The notes: generated by a model from the sequence alone, not told the origin. Positions 36,512-45,814 are shown, numbered from the stretch's first letter. The stretch: DNA of 64,000 bases from CBDCWA01 sp965223255 (GCA_965223255.1 CBDCWA010000004.1:1364001-1428000); one strand, 5' to 3'. Numbers and translations: made by a program.

Positions 36512-38014
36512 ATGAGATTATTGACAATTTTGACGGTTTTACTTGCAGGGTTTTGTTCTGCTGCTCAGTCGCAGACGGCGACCTATGCGAAAGGTTCCAT
36601 TTACGATCTTGATCCAGTTGCTAGCCAAAGTACCAGCACGCGATTTCTTGAGAGGATAAACGGTTCCAATGACATGCAATCAGTCAATGAAATGGCACCG
36701 GATGACATACTGCGAAAACTTGGCAGGCCTGTTGGACGACTATCCCTCAGGCTAAGCAGTGGAAAGATATCCTATTGTACGGCCAGTTTAATTGGCAAAG
36801 ACTTAATCCTAACTAACTATCATTGTATCCCAGGGAGCACTAAAATCGAAGAGGCAATGTTTTGGCTGGGCTACGTGAAGCCGCAATCTAGGAAAGGTGT
36901 TGCCCAGCACCACGTGATTATGCAGCCTCTGGAAGCAAATGAAGCATTGGACTACAGTATTTTGCGCGTGCGGGGTTCACCTGGACGTGAGTGGGGAACA
37001 CTAAAGTTCAGCCTCATTATTCCCAAGAGCCGCAAGTCTCTATTTCTAATTCATCACCCTGGCGGGTTTGCACAACATATTTCAAGAGGCCGCTGCCAAA
37101 CAGCAGATCCTTCGTTCAAAGGCGATGACCTTCTGCACGTTTGCGACACCATCCCCGGCAGCTCGGGAGCACCAATCTTTGATAACAGCACGCGCCGCGT
37201 GGTCGGTTTACATTACAGCGCGGTGAGTTTACGTGGCTTAAATGCTGGCAAGCGCATCGCAAGCCTCGTCAAAGCGTCGCCGACTATATCCAAACTAGTC
37301 AGAGGCACGACAAATGTAGGGTCACAGATTGAATTAGCCTACTGGAACTCCGTGAAGGATAGCAATGATCCAGTTCTCTACCGGACCTACCTTCAACAGT
37401 ACCCCCGAGGTGCCTTTGCGCCGCTGGCACGAGCTTTGATAGATCGACAAACGAAGGCGCAGAAACCACAAGTTGATGGGACCAAGAAGAGTAAAGCTGA
37501 TCGCAAAGTATTCGGCAGTTTGGATCAAAAAGAGTCAGTTGCCAATGGCCCAGCGCCGCCGGTATCGACTTTGTCGAAAGGAGAGCTGATACGAAGTTTA
37601 CAGACGGAATTGAAGCGCCTCGGTTGTTATTCCGGACGCATAGATGGAAATTGGGGGCGCGGCAGCAAGGCAGCGCTCAAGAACTTTAACTTGCGCACAA
37701 AGGAAGTGGTGTCCTTGGATTCAGCCGACAGGCGAACAATTGATAAACTACGCAATCGGACAATTAGAGTATGCCCTCCTAGTTCCAGATCTAGAAAATC
37801 TTTGAGAAAGAGCCGTTCGGCGAAAAATGGTACCGCCAGCGATTCATATTGTAGGAAGGTTCGCGCTACAAATTATAGAGCTTGTAAAGGATGCGACTTC
37901 GGCCGTGGTTGTACTAACCCGAAGTGGAGCGGTCGAAAAAATAAGCAACAATGTTTGTATTGGTTTCGTAACAATTACGGAATGCGCGGTTTTTGCGGTA
38001 CGCGACACTATTAG
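36512..38014 (+). CDS. Secreted trypsin-like serine protease with peptidoglycan-binding-like domain
   Basis: About 500 residues from the ATG giving MRLLTILTVLLAGFCSAAQSQ, a signal peptide. The S1/V8-like triad is visible: His in CTASLIGKDLILTNYHCI, Asp in ALDYSILRV, Ser in DTIPGSSGAPIFD. From about residue 350 a domain with IRSLQTELKRLGCYSGRIDGNWGRGSKAALKNF matches peptidoglycan-binding type 1 repeats. The C-terminus is Cys- and Lys/Arg-rich. It is probably periplasmic or exported. The frame is also open 98 codons upstream into the IS91-like tail. Confidence 0.85.
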   Translation: MRLLTILTVLLAGFCSAAQSQTATYAKGSIYDLDPVASQSTSTRFLERINGSNDMQSVNEMAPDDILRKLGRPVGRLSLRLSSGKISYCTASLIGKDLILTNYHCIPGSTKIEEAMFWLGYVKPQSRKGVAQHHVIMQPLEANEALDYSILRVRGSPGREWGTLKFSLIIPKSRKSLFLIHHPGGFAQHISRGRCQTADPSFKGDDLLHVCDTIPGSSGAPIFDNSTRRVVGLHYSAVSLRGLNAGKRIASLVKASPTISKLVRGTTNVGSQIELAYWNSVKDSNDPVLYRTYLQQYPRGAFAPLARALIDRQTKAQKPQVDGTKKSKADRKVFGSLDQKESVANGPAPPVSTLSKGELIRSLQTELKRLGCYSGRIDGNWGRGSKAALKNFNLRTKEVVSLDSADRRTIDKLRNRTIRVCPPSSRSRKSLRKSRSAKNGTASDSYCRKVRATNYRACKGCDFGRGCTNPKWSGRKNKQQCLYWFRNNYGMRGFCGTRHY

Positions 38015-38090
38015 AGTGACAACGGCGGGCGCTGACCCAGCCCCCCAAATCAGGTCATGACTATTGTGTTGAAGATGTCGGCTCGGGGTC

Positions 38091-39705
38091 GATACTGTCG
38101 AAAAAGTTGACGGTAGGCGGGGGTGTCTTTGCCCCCGTGATCTGATTGTTCAACTCGCAGCTCATGGTCTGATATTTCTGCATTCGGAGCCGCAATGCCC
38201 CTCTCTTAGCTGGGGACCTCTTGGAGTGACGGTTCAACAAGCCTGAGTGCCATGGTCTTGAGGTTTTGGACAATGGCGGCGAGGAGAAACTCATCACGGG
38301 CTCCGGAGAGACCTCTCAGGCGCATACGCTCGAATCCATGATGGGTTTTAAGATGACCGAAGCGCATCTCAACCTTTTTGCGCAGGTTACGCGATTGCTG
38401 GAAAATCTTCGTCTTCATCTTTCGCCTGGCGATGTCGCGGGCATCCTCATTGGCATCGCGCACGACTTTGCGATTAGCCGTCTTTGGACAACATTGAACC
38501 TTCAAGGGGCAGGCCCGACAATCGGTGACCGAGGCACGATAACGGATGCCATTATCAGAGTTGATCCGCCCGGTTGTCGTCATGACCTTCTTGGCCGGGC
38601 AAATGTAGACATCATTCCTTTTGTCATAAACGAAGGCGTCCCTGGCAAATGTACCATCCTCGCGTCTGCTCTTATCCCAGACCGGGATGTTGGGGATGAT
38701 CTTTCTTTCCTTCACAAGCCAGCCAAGGAACTTGCCCGTGCCATAGGCGGTATCGGCAATAAGCCGCTTGGGCTTGAGCGCAAAGCGGCTGTGTGCGCGC
38801 TCGATCATGGTCTTTGTGGCCGCGACTTCATCATAGGTCCTGGCAGGTGTCGCCTCGACCTCGATGATAATCGCGTTCGCGACATCGACCAGATAGTTGA
38901 GGCCATAGCCGAACAGTACGCGTTTATTGGCCTTTGCCGTCCAGGCCGAGGCAGGGTCTGATGGTGAGATGACCTTCGGTGTCTTACGTTTCTGGCTTCG
39001 ACGGCGTGGCGTCTCTGGTCCATCGTCATCGCCATTGGCATCATCATTGCGCTCTTCTTCTGCTTCGAGTGCAGCCAGATACTCGGACACGGCCCGTCTT
39101 TGCTTCTGTTCATCCGTCCAATCGAGGTCTTCCGGGATAACGCCGTGATAGCGGCTGGCATTGGCTTCCAGAACGCTCGCATCAACAGCAAAGCCCTCAC
39201 CCTTGACGAGGCCCAGGACCATCGCCGAGAGGACGACGCGCTCGAACACATGGCGCAGGATATCGCTCTCACGGAACCGACCGAGGCGATTGGCAGAGAA
39301 TGTCGAATGGTGCGGGATCTCGTCGTCGATATCGAGCCTGCAAAACCAGCGATAAGCAAGATTAAGTTCGATCTCCTGGCAGAGCCGACGCTCAGACCTG
39401 ATACCATAACAATAGCCGACGATGAGCATTCGGATCATAAGTTCAGGATCAACCGAGGGACGACCGATATCGCTGTAGTATGGCTCAAGTTCGCCATGAA
39501 GGTCATCGAGTGCCACCGTCACAAAAACGTTCATGCGCCGCAGTAGATGCGTCTTCGGAACGCGATCCTCCAGTCGGAACTCATAGAATAGTTTGCCCTG
39601 ATCTCGCGTCTTGCGCCCCATCATCGCCAATGCCCCCATCTGATCCTGATCAGATGACGGAATCACCGTTCGCAAGCCACTTCAACAGACTTTTTCGACA
39701 GTATC
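38091..39705 (-). mobile_element. IS1182-like insertion sequence, complete
   Basis: Terminal inverted repeats of 17 bp are perfect: gatactgtcgaaaaagt (38091-38107) and its complement (39689-39705). Both ends are flanked by GGTC (38087-38090 and 39706-39709), a 4-bp target duplication consistent with this family. It has one transposase gene. Intact ends and a full-length ORF indicate recent insertion into the island. Confidence 0.85.
38206..39675 (-). CDS. IS1182 family transposase
   Basis: 489 residues. An N-terminal DUF772-like domain (GRPSVDPELMIRMLIVGYCYGIRSERRLCQEIELNLAYRWF) is followed by a DDE catalytic core: Asp in FAVDASVLEANAS, Asp in LIADTAYGTG and a C-terminal FGHLKTHHGFERMRLRG with the Glu in KKVEMRFGH. 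A Cys-rich insert (TDCRACPLKVQCCP) is typical. It appears intact. Confidence 0.95.
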   Translation of the reverse strand: MRTVIPSSDQDQMGALAMMGRKTRDQGKLFYEFRLEDRVPKTHLLRRMNVFVTVALDDLHGELEPYYSDIGRPSVDPELMIRMLIVGYCYGIRSERRLCQEIELNLAYRWFCRLDIDDEIPHHSTFSANRLGRFRESDILRHVFERVVLSAMVLGLVKGEGFAVDASVLEANASRYHGVIPEDLDWTDEQKQRRAVSEYLAALEAEEERNDDANGDDDGPETPRRRSQKRKTPKVISPSDPASAWTAKANKRVLFGYGLNYLVDVANAIIIEVEATPARTYDEVAATKTMIERAHSRFALKPKRLIADTAYGTGKFLGWLVKERKIIPNIPVWDKSRREDGTFARDAFVYDKRNDVYICPAKKVMTTTGRINSDNGIRYRASVTDCRACPLKVQCCPKTANRKVVRDANEDARDIARRKMKTKIFQQSRNLRKKVEMRFGHLKTHHGFERMRLRGLSGARDEFLLAAIVQNLKTMALRLVEPSLQEVPS

Positions 39706-40143
39706 GGTCATCAGCCGACCTTCGTGATCTGATGGTTTTACGACAGCTTTGCACCCGACAGCGGACATCTGCAAATACGGGCCCAGACAAGTAACAAACC
39801 TCGGGCCAACCTCTGGGTTACGTTGGTCTCGTTTTCCGGTTCAAAATTAGGGCAACGTTAGCATCATTTGGCGGCAGAAACCGAGTTGGAGACGTGCTTC
39901 GACCTCGTTGTAACCTCGCTGTGGCTTTAATGCTTAAATCCTCTGTGCGAGCTCAGTTTCACGCTCCGCGATTGTTCACGATTAGAGCCCACTTGACCTA
40001 ATGGTAACCTCAGGGTTTCCTCAGGGAAATTTTCAGCAGAGAGCTTGCCGAAACCTTGCCCCAACCTAACCCTAACCTCACCGTAACCTCGCCGTCGTTT
40101 TCGATCTAACCTGCTGACTTTCATCAAATATATTTAGTCTGAT
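39706..40143. other. Non-coding region rich in AACCT motifs, with a partial dispersed repeat
   Basis: About 440 bp. At 39735-39775 it has gacagctttgc then gacagcggac, matching part of the dispersed repeat (copy E). From 39797 to 40112 AACCT(C/A) occurs about nine times, including CCTAACCCTAACC. No gene was seen. Confidence 0.45.
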
Positions 40144-40800
40144 TTACGACAGCAAGTCCTCCTTCTTGAGGCCTGACTGAACGAGGTGCATGTCAGTAGG
40201 ATCATAAGGCGTTGCCAAAGACAAAGCCTCCTCAGTTGTTCCCTCCATCCATGTATCAAACTCATCCTCGCTGTTGAGGAGGACGGGCATGCGTTCATGG
40301 TTTACCGTACCAACGAGCGCGTTGGGTGTCGTCGTCATAAAGGAGAACACATCGATCTCGACAGACTCGCCATTCTTTTTGATCGGGCCCTTGTAGGCCT
40401 TCCATATCCCAGCAAACGCAAACAGGGGTCGAGGTTCCTCACCCTTGAATGCAAACCAATGCCAGTTTGCCGGTGTGCCTTCGTCCGGTTCACAAAATGA
40501 CGTTGCTAGAACCAGGCAACGCCGCTCTTCCACAGATTGACGCCAAAACGAGCTGGTCAACGCCTTGTCATCTCGCGTGTTTGTCACGCGCTTAGGTGCG
40601 TAGCCCTTTCGAAGCAAAGGAAAGCCCCAGGAGACGTTTACAAGCTCTCGCTCACCATCATCCGTAAGACGGACAAGAGGCGCGCTGTGCCCCGGAAAAA
40701 TCGCCGTCAGCGGCTCGAAGCTAGCCATGCGATTATGACTAAGCCTGAACAGCTTACCGGCCGTGTCTCTGGTCGCCGTCATTGAGTAGAGATTACACAT
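40144..40800 (-). CDS. SOS response-associated peptidase family protein (SRAP/YedK/HMCES)
   Basis: 218 residues. Catalytic Cys2 is in the obligate MCNLYSMT start. Other SRAP motifs are RVTNTRDDKA, a variant SFCEPDEG (usually FYEW), and the His motif VNHERMPVLL. These proteins form thiazolidine crosslinks with abasic sites in ssDNA. The location in the island suggests an accessory, element-carried copy. Confidence 0.92.
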   Translation of the reverse strand: MCNLYSMTATRDTAGKLFRLSHNRMASFEPLTAIFPGHSAPLVRLTDDGERELVNVSWGFPLLRKGYAPKRVTNTRDDKALTSSFWRQSVEERRCLVLATSFCEPDEGTPANWHWFAFKGEEPRPLFAFAGIWKAYKGPIKKNGESVEIDVFSFMTTTPNALVGTVNHERMPVLLNSEDEFDTWMEGTTEEALSLATPYDPTDMHLVQSGLKKEDLLS

Positions 40801-40900
40801 TCCTGCAAGATTGTCTGCTACAGCAAAACCACATAGTCATTCGCTAGGAATGCGGGAACTGATCAACTTATCAAAACGGTCAGAGATCATTTTGGACCGG

Positions 40901-41242
40901 TCAATAGGAGGGAACATTGTCGATGGTATCGCCCAAGATCGAGTCTCTCTTTAGTACGGGGCCACCGAATCCCCGACCCAATATGCCCTTATATTCGTCG
41001 CGAGGGGTAGTGCCCGGATCGGCGTAAAAGGTTTCACCTGTCGCCTCGTTGGTTATTGTGTCACCAAGGCTCGGATCACGTCGGTAGGTCAATGTTGATC
41101 CGTTGTCGCAAGAAAACGTTTGTCCCAAAACATCATCTGGTTTCGAGAACAGCTCACCGGTACAGGCAGAAATCGCCCTGCTAAGAGGAAGTCCAGTAAC
41201 AAACATTACGACAAGGACAGTTAGAGTAACCCGAGCCTTCAT
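40901..41242 (-). CDS. Small secreted protein, unknown function
   Basis: About 113 residues from MKARVTLTVLVVMF. A clear signal peptide ends near ISACTG. The mature part is acidic with a repeated pattern (RDPSLGDTITN and RDSILGDTIDN). The frame is open 13 codons upstream. I do not recognise a family. Confidence 0.55.
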   Translation of the reverse strand: MKARVTLTVLVVMFVTGLPLSRAISACTGELFSKPDDVLGQTFSCDNGSTLTYRRDPSLGDTITNEATGETFYADPGTTPRDEYKGILGRGFGGPVLKRDSILGDTIDNVPSY

Positions 41243-41694
41243 GCGTGAATCGCTCCCAATAAAGTAACAAGGTTGCTCCATGCAAGATCTAGTTTCGAAA
41301 CTTAATGGACTGCGTTGGTTATAGCCGACGTGATTTCATTGACAGTCAGATATCGGATTATAAACCAATTCTATTCTACGGTCACGAGGTGTTATCGTCG
41401 CGAAAAATAGACTAGCGCTACGATGTCGTTTTGTCTGGAACAATTAGTATGTTGATTTAGCTGCGTTGATGTGTGAGTTACAGCAGTGAGCGCTATCACG
41501 GCAAGCAAAGAATACCGTCTCCTACAAATACTCCCGAAATACCAACCACAGTGGTTGCCCAAATTGAAACACAAGCAGGATTGATAGTTTTTCACCCAAC
41601 CAACGCGGCCTGATCCAGTTCCACCCATCAATACCCTTTTTTCTTTTGAAATCGATTGACAAAATGCTACCCGACTCCTGGTGCACATTCTCGT
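41243..41694. other. Non-coding stretch near the island right end
   Basis: About 450 bp, AT-rich. A 98-codon minus-strand frame exists but has no ribosome site or recognisable features. No repeat was noticed. Confidence 0.4.
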
Positions 41695-42051
41695 TCAAGC
41701 AGCCTCCACGAACTTTTCACTCACCTCTGGCGATAGCCTTGTCCACCGTATACGGGGGCGTTTCACGCCCTTTCGTCGGGCCGCGAGGTAACCGCTTTCA
41801 TCTGGTCGGAGATATCTTAGTGTTGACTTCAGACCCCGCCGTGACAACGATTTTGACAAAGCCATGTGGCTGATCGGCAAGACATTGGCAAAATCTGCAA
41901 ATTCATCAGCCAAGCTCGTCACGTGCCGCCACTCCATCGGTCCTATTTCGCCAACATCAGTGCACCATTGAAGGAAGCCATCGACGAAGACGTCGGCTGT
42001 GGCGTTATCCGCTGATCTGTAAATGTGACCATCGCAGATAGCGGTGCTCAT
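41695..42051 (-). CDS. Unknown island protein next to attR
   Basis: About 118 residues from MSTAICDGHIYR. The segment ADEFADFANVLPISHMALSKSLSRRGLKSTLRYLR then RPRIRWTRL resembles the winged-helix tail found in phage and plasmid primase-type proteins. The frame is open to 42333 across the att repeat, but that extension is not credible. Assignment is tentative. Confidence 0.5.
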   Translation of the reverse strand: MSTAICDGHIYRSADNATADVFVDGFLQWCTDVGEIGPMEWRHVTSLADEFADFANVLPISHMALSKSLSRRGLKSTLRYLRPDESGYLAARRKGVKRPRIRWTRLSPEVSEKFVEAA

Positions 42052-42161
42052 TGTTATGGTTATGTAGGGAACATCCCAGGGTCGAGCAGTTGAAGCCTCC
42101 CCAGCGCTTGCTAATGCCTGTGGCACGAGGTTGCTTCTGCTTAGTTGACATGGCCGTGCAA

Positions 42162-42218
42162 GTGGGAAACAGCGTAACGTAAGCCCTTGGAACACAATGG
42201 AACGAATCTGTTTCCCAC
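42162..42218. promoter_or_regulatory. Candidate integrase arm-type sites, attR side
   Basis: GTGGGAAAC at 42162-42170 and its inverse GTTTCCCAC at 42210-42218 lie within 95 bp of the attR core. They match the two direct copies beside attL. Confidence 0.5.
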
Positions 42219-42255
42219 AATTTCGTAAGCATTTGACTACAATGACTTTCGACAG

Positions 42256-42274
42256 TCCCCTAGGGAGCGCCATG
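42256..42274 (+). repeat. attR: second copy of the 19-bp tRNA-Glu repeat
   Basis: It is exactly identical to 21629-21647 and in the same orientation, preceded by a partly matching ttcga. The tRNA body is absent here, so this is the displaced 3' end left by integration. Confidence 0.9.
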
Positions 42275-42329
42275 AAATTGCTAGGCTTTTCGCTCAAGGC
42301 CAAGCCATTCCGACTCCTGTGAGCGCTTC

Positions 42330-43529
42330 TCATTCCGACTCTCGTGCAACTTTTGTTCCCGCTGCAATTAGTCTGCGCCTCTTACGTGCTGCGTTCGCTC
42401 TTTGCGTTTCGTTCCCGTTAACGTACAAACGCATAGCTGGGGGCGTCTTGTGCATCGATGCAGCCATGCCCTCAAACTCTGTTGCGCCAGCATCACCAAG
42501 CTCAGTAATACCACCGTGACGACACGCTTCTAGCGCTACATGCTCGCCGAGCCCAGCCAATTTGCGCGCTTCACGAACATTGCGCTGAGCGTGTTCGGCT
42601 GAATATGGTCGGCATGGTCCGCGCTTGCCCGCTGTCAGCACGATTGGCAGCCCCAATCGCGTCAACCGCTTCAGGAATGCCTCGAGTTCAGGATAAAAAA
42701 GACCTTCTTCATCCTGCAAAGGCAGCCAGCCCTTCTCACCCGCCTTAGGGTGTCGGATGAGCACGGCATCTGGACGTTGTAGAGGTCGGTAATCCGCCCA
42801 AGTTCTATCCCCAGACCTCACATGTTCTGGCCGCTGATGTCACTCGAAACAGATTAATGCTGCTACCCCAAGATGGGGTTCGCCAATTTCCGACAAGGTA
42901 TTGGCAAGCGTATAGGCCTCGGCACGTGTCGCGGCAGGTTTGGTTTTCTTGCTTATAACCTTGAGCACACCTTCCCAAGGGTTCTCCATCGGCACCACGT
43001 TTGGCTCCAGCCTTCTTACAATCTTCCATGCACGACGCATGACATCTATAGAAAGGTTAGCCTGACGCACACGCGGACCACGCGGACCAACTTGCAACCT
43101 CTCATAGATCTTATCCACCGCCGCCGGCGTGATTGAAGCAACTTGGAGCCGGCCCACCGTGCGGTCATCCTTCGTCGTCATGTCCAGTATTCTATGAAGC
43201 GCCCTTACGTACTCCGGACGCGACCTTTTGGAGACGTGCTTCCCGAATGCGGGCGATCGCAGATACTCATTGACCAACCAGGCCATTGAGCCTCGCGCAT
43301 ATTGCGTAGGATTGGTCTGAACGGCAGCATTGTGATCGCGCCATGCGTCCAGTTGGGCATTCAGAATGCTGGCTTTGGTGCATACATCTCCATAGTCTGT
43401 TCCGAGGGCCTCGGAGTGCAGCGGACACCCACGCCGTCTGTCGCGGGTCGTTAATTCCCAGAAATAGGCAAGCCTACCGCTCCGAAGCAATTTCTGGCGC
43501 ATGTAACGCGGCCAACCCTCTGGTTTCAC
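42330..43529 (-). pseudogene. Second tyrosine integrase, interrupted by one in-frame TGA
   Basis: Two open stretches, 43529-42840 and 42821-42330, are in the same frame and separated by a single TGA where a Trp codon fits (ICFE-stop-HQRPEHVRSGDRTWADYRP; integrases of this kind have FEW there). The N-terminal part has the SAM-like core-binding domain, the C-terminal part LEACRHGGITELGDAGATEFEGMA and ends MRLYVN. Without the stop the protein would be about 399 residues. It ends 56 bp from the attR core, the same arrangement as the intact integrase at attL. Confidence 0.85.
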
Positions 43530-43640
43530 AACACGTCGGAAGGCAAAGCTGTCATTGATTTCTCAGACGACGACGGACAGCTGACCCATGGCCGACATCG
43601 GCAGCTCAATCTTGGACGATCGCCAAGAAGAGTGGCAAGG

Positions 43641-44600
43641 CTACGATTGGCGTTGCCTGCGCCATGTCGCTGGTGGAGTGTCCATGAAGCGCTTGAAGGC
43701 TCGCGAGAAAGCGGCCTCCGTGTCATACCCTACTTCATGCGCCACCTGCGAGATGGACTTCGCCGTGTGCAGCAGTTCGTGTCCTGCCATGTGCATACGC
43801 CAGGCTGCCACATACTGCATCGGCGGTTGGTCAAGCAGCTGCACGAATCGATCGGCTAACGCCGACCGCGAGAGTCCGACCTGTCGTGCCAGGTCATCAA
43901 CGGTCCAAGGCTTGCCTGCATCTGCGTGTAAAAGTGCCAAGGCCCGTGCGATTTGTGGATCGCGCAACCCAGCCAGCCAGCCGACCTGTGCGGACGGAAG
44001 CTCGTTAATGTGTGAGCGGATGGCCTCGACAAATAACAACTCTGAGAGTTTCGCGAGCGCGGCCTCGGAGCCTGGGCGACCTTGACAGATTTCGTCAGCA
44101 GCAAACCGAAATGTGCTGCATATCCACTCGGCATAGGCGCCGCCACGCGTGCTGAGCTTCAGTACACAAGGAAGTGTGTCCAGGATTGGATTCCCTCTAA
44201 CGTCTTCAGCGCCAAGGAAACCGCAAACGATTCGCGTTGGCCGGCCCTTGCCGCCAAGAGTGATTGCCGCGAGGCCGCCTTCATCCGAGCGCTGGACCAC
44301 CGTCTCGCTGGCAACCGGAGGAATTTCGAAATCGCTGCCCAGCAGGTGCAGATCATTGTGTGGAAAGACGACAGCGTCTCCCGCCGAGACCTCAATCTCT
44401 TGGCCGTCCTGCATACGGACCCGCATCACCCCCTCAATCACGAAATGATAGGGCACGATCTGCTCGGTCTCTCCCAGAAAAGGTGCGCAACTCTCGGGCA
44501 AGACTTGGACCGACAGGCACCATGGTTCGAAAAAATCAGCATAAAGGAACACCCCGCCCTTGAGGCGCATCGTTCGCAGGACGCTGGATAATGCATCCAT
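43641..44600 (-). CDS. AraC family transcriptional regulator with cupin domain
   Basis: About 319 residues. An N-terminal Cupin_6-type sensor domain (YHFVIEGVMRVRMQDGQEIEVSAGDAVVFPHNDLHLL) is followed by a C-terminal double HTH: WTVDDLARQVGLSRSALADRFVQLLDQPPMQYVAAWRMHMA and SISQVAHEVGYDTEAAFSRAFKRFMDTPPATWRR. The ATG at 44600 is preceded by GGAGGAGGT. It is divergent from the methyltransferase gene, which it probably regulates. Confidence 0.93.
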   Translation of the reverse strand: MDALSSVLRTMRLKGGVFLYADFFEPWCLSVQVLPESCAPFLGETEQIVPYHFVIEGVMRVRMQDGQEIEVSAGDAVVFPHNDLHLLGSDFEIPPVASETVVQRSDEGGLAAITLGGKGRPTRIVCGFLGAEDVRGNPILDTLPCVLKLSTRGGAYAEWICSTFRFAADEICQGRPGSEAALAKLSELLFVEAIRSHINELPSAQVGWLAGLRDPQIARALALLHADAGKPWTVDDLARQVGLSRSALADRFVQLLDQPPMQYVAAWRMHMAGHELLHTAKSISQVAHEVGYDTEAAFSRAFKRFMDTPPATWRRQRQS

Positions 44601-44747
44601 GACCTCCTCCACAGCGATTTGGAGTTTCGAATAAGAATATCAGCGCCTCGACCATAGAGTGCGTGCACGCGCTGAACGACACTGTGCACCGTCAATGCTG
44701 ACCTAGCAAACACGTCTCTACGAAGGAAATGCAAAGGAGTTGAGGCC

Positions 44748-45800
44748 ATGACGGCGACAGTAGGAGCAGACTTTATCGATCATATCCTGCATGATCTTGG
44801 CGGTGCCTTTGGCATAGGTCTTGTGCGGATCGGCAGATCGCTCGGGCTGTACCAGGAACTGATGTCGGGCGAAGCCCTCACGAGCCAGACGCTCGCTGAG
44901 CGAACGCAGCTCTCAGAGCGGTACGTTCGCGAGTGGCTGGCCCACCATGCCGCGTCTCGCTACATCGACTACGACCCGAAAACCGGGCTGTTTCGCATGA
45001 CGGCTGAGCAGGCAGCCGTGCTCGGGGATGAGGAGAGCCCGACATATATGGCTGACGCGTTCGATGCGGCGGCAGCCTACCTAGAGAACTCCTCGAAAGT
45101 GCAGGAGGCCTTCAAGACCGGCGCCGGCGTCGGTTGGGGCAATCAGTCCGGATGTCTGTTCTGCGCGGTCGCGCGCTTCTTTAGGCCCGGCTACAAAGCA
45201 AACATCGTGGAGAAGTGGCTTCCTGCCCTCGATGGCATGGTGGACAGGTTGGAAGGCGGTGCACGGGTCGCCGACCTTGGATGCGGGCATGGCTATTCCA
45301 CCGTCATGATGGCGCAGGCATTCCCGAGATCGCAATTCGTCGGGTTCGACTTCCACAGGCCTTCAATCGCACAGGCCAGACATCATGCCGAAAGCTGTGC
45401 ACAGCTCGAAAACGTCTCCTTCGAAGTCGCCACGGCAAAGAACTTTCCAGGAAACGATTATGATCTCGTGACGTGCTTCGATTGCCTGCACGACATGGGG
45501 GATCCAGTCGGCGCCGCACGGCATGTGAGACAGTCGCTAAAGGCCGATGGCACCTGGATGATCGTGGAGCCTTTTGCCTACGATACGCTGGAGGCCAATA
45601 TCAATCCCGTTGGCCGGCTGTACTACGCCGCATCGACCCTCGTCTGCGTGCCTGCCTCTCTGGATCAGGAAAAGGGAATGGCTCTTGGCGCACAGGCGGG
45701 CGAGCGCCGACTGAAGGAAGTGATACAGTCAGGTGGCTTCACCCATGTTCGGCGCGCCACAGAGACACCCTTCAATATGGTTCTCGAAGCCCGTCACTAG
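44748..45800 (+). CDS. Class I SAM-dependent methyltransferase (Rv2258c-like)
   Basis: 350 residues. An N-terminal winged-helix region (LTSQTLAERTQLSERYVREWLAHHAAS) is joined to a Rossmann methyltransferase domain with SAM motif I VADLGCGHGYSTVMMAQAF, an acidic GFDFHRPS and motif IV DLVTCFDCLHDMGDP. The substrate is unknown. It is preceded by AAAGGAG and faces a divergent AraC regulator 147 bp away. A long hairpin follows its stop. Confidence 0.9.
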   Translation: MTATVGADFIDHILHDLGGAFGIGLVRIGRSLGLYQELMSGEALTSQTLAERTQLSERYVREWLAHHAASRYIDYDPKTGLFRMTAEQAAVLGDEESPTYMADAFDAAAAYLENSSKVQEAFKTGAGVGWGNQSGCLFCAVARFFRPGYKANIVEKWLPALDGMVDRLEGGARVADLGCGHGYSTVMMAQAFPRSQFVGFDFHRPSIAQARHHAESCAQLENVSFEVATAKNFPGNDYDLVTCFDCLHDMGDPVGAARHVRQSLKADGTWMIVEPFAYDTLEANINPVGRLYYAASTLVCVPASLDQEKGMALGAQAGERRLKEVIQSGGFTHVRRATETPFNMVLEARH

Positions 45801-45814
45801 CCAGCCGCCCCGCC

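Larger units (their letters stand above)
21629..42274. mobile_element. 20.6 kb genomic island integrated in tRNA-Glu
   Basis: The island is bounded by exact 19-bp att repeats, with integrase and an excisionase-like HTH gene at the tRNA end and a replication-like module (primase-like gene plus DUF927 helicase) next. Cargo follows: a toxin/antitoxin/ATPase operon, a recombinase, a K+ channel, proteases, an SRAP protein, and two insertion sequences (IS91-like, IS1182-like). Base composition is visibly more AT-rich than the flanking core in many stretches. No capsid, packaging or conjugation genes are visible, so it resembles a phage-satellite-like or mobilisable integrative element rather than a full prophage or ICE. 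That classification is inference. Confidence 0.88.

Noticed and set aside
38266..38961. 231-codon plus-strand ORF inside the IS1182-like element
   Set aside because: Antisense to the transposase, and no known function fits.
41392..41688. 98-codon minus-strand ORF
   Set aside because: No ribosome site, no domain, Cys-rich random-looking translation.
21629..42274. Complete prophage or conjugative element
   Set aside because: No terminase, portal, capsid, tail, relaxase or type IV secretion genes are visible between the att repeats.
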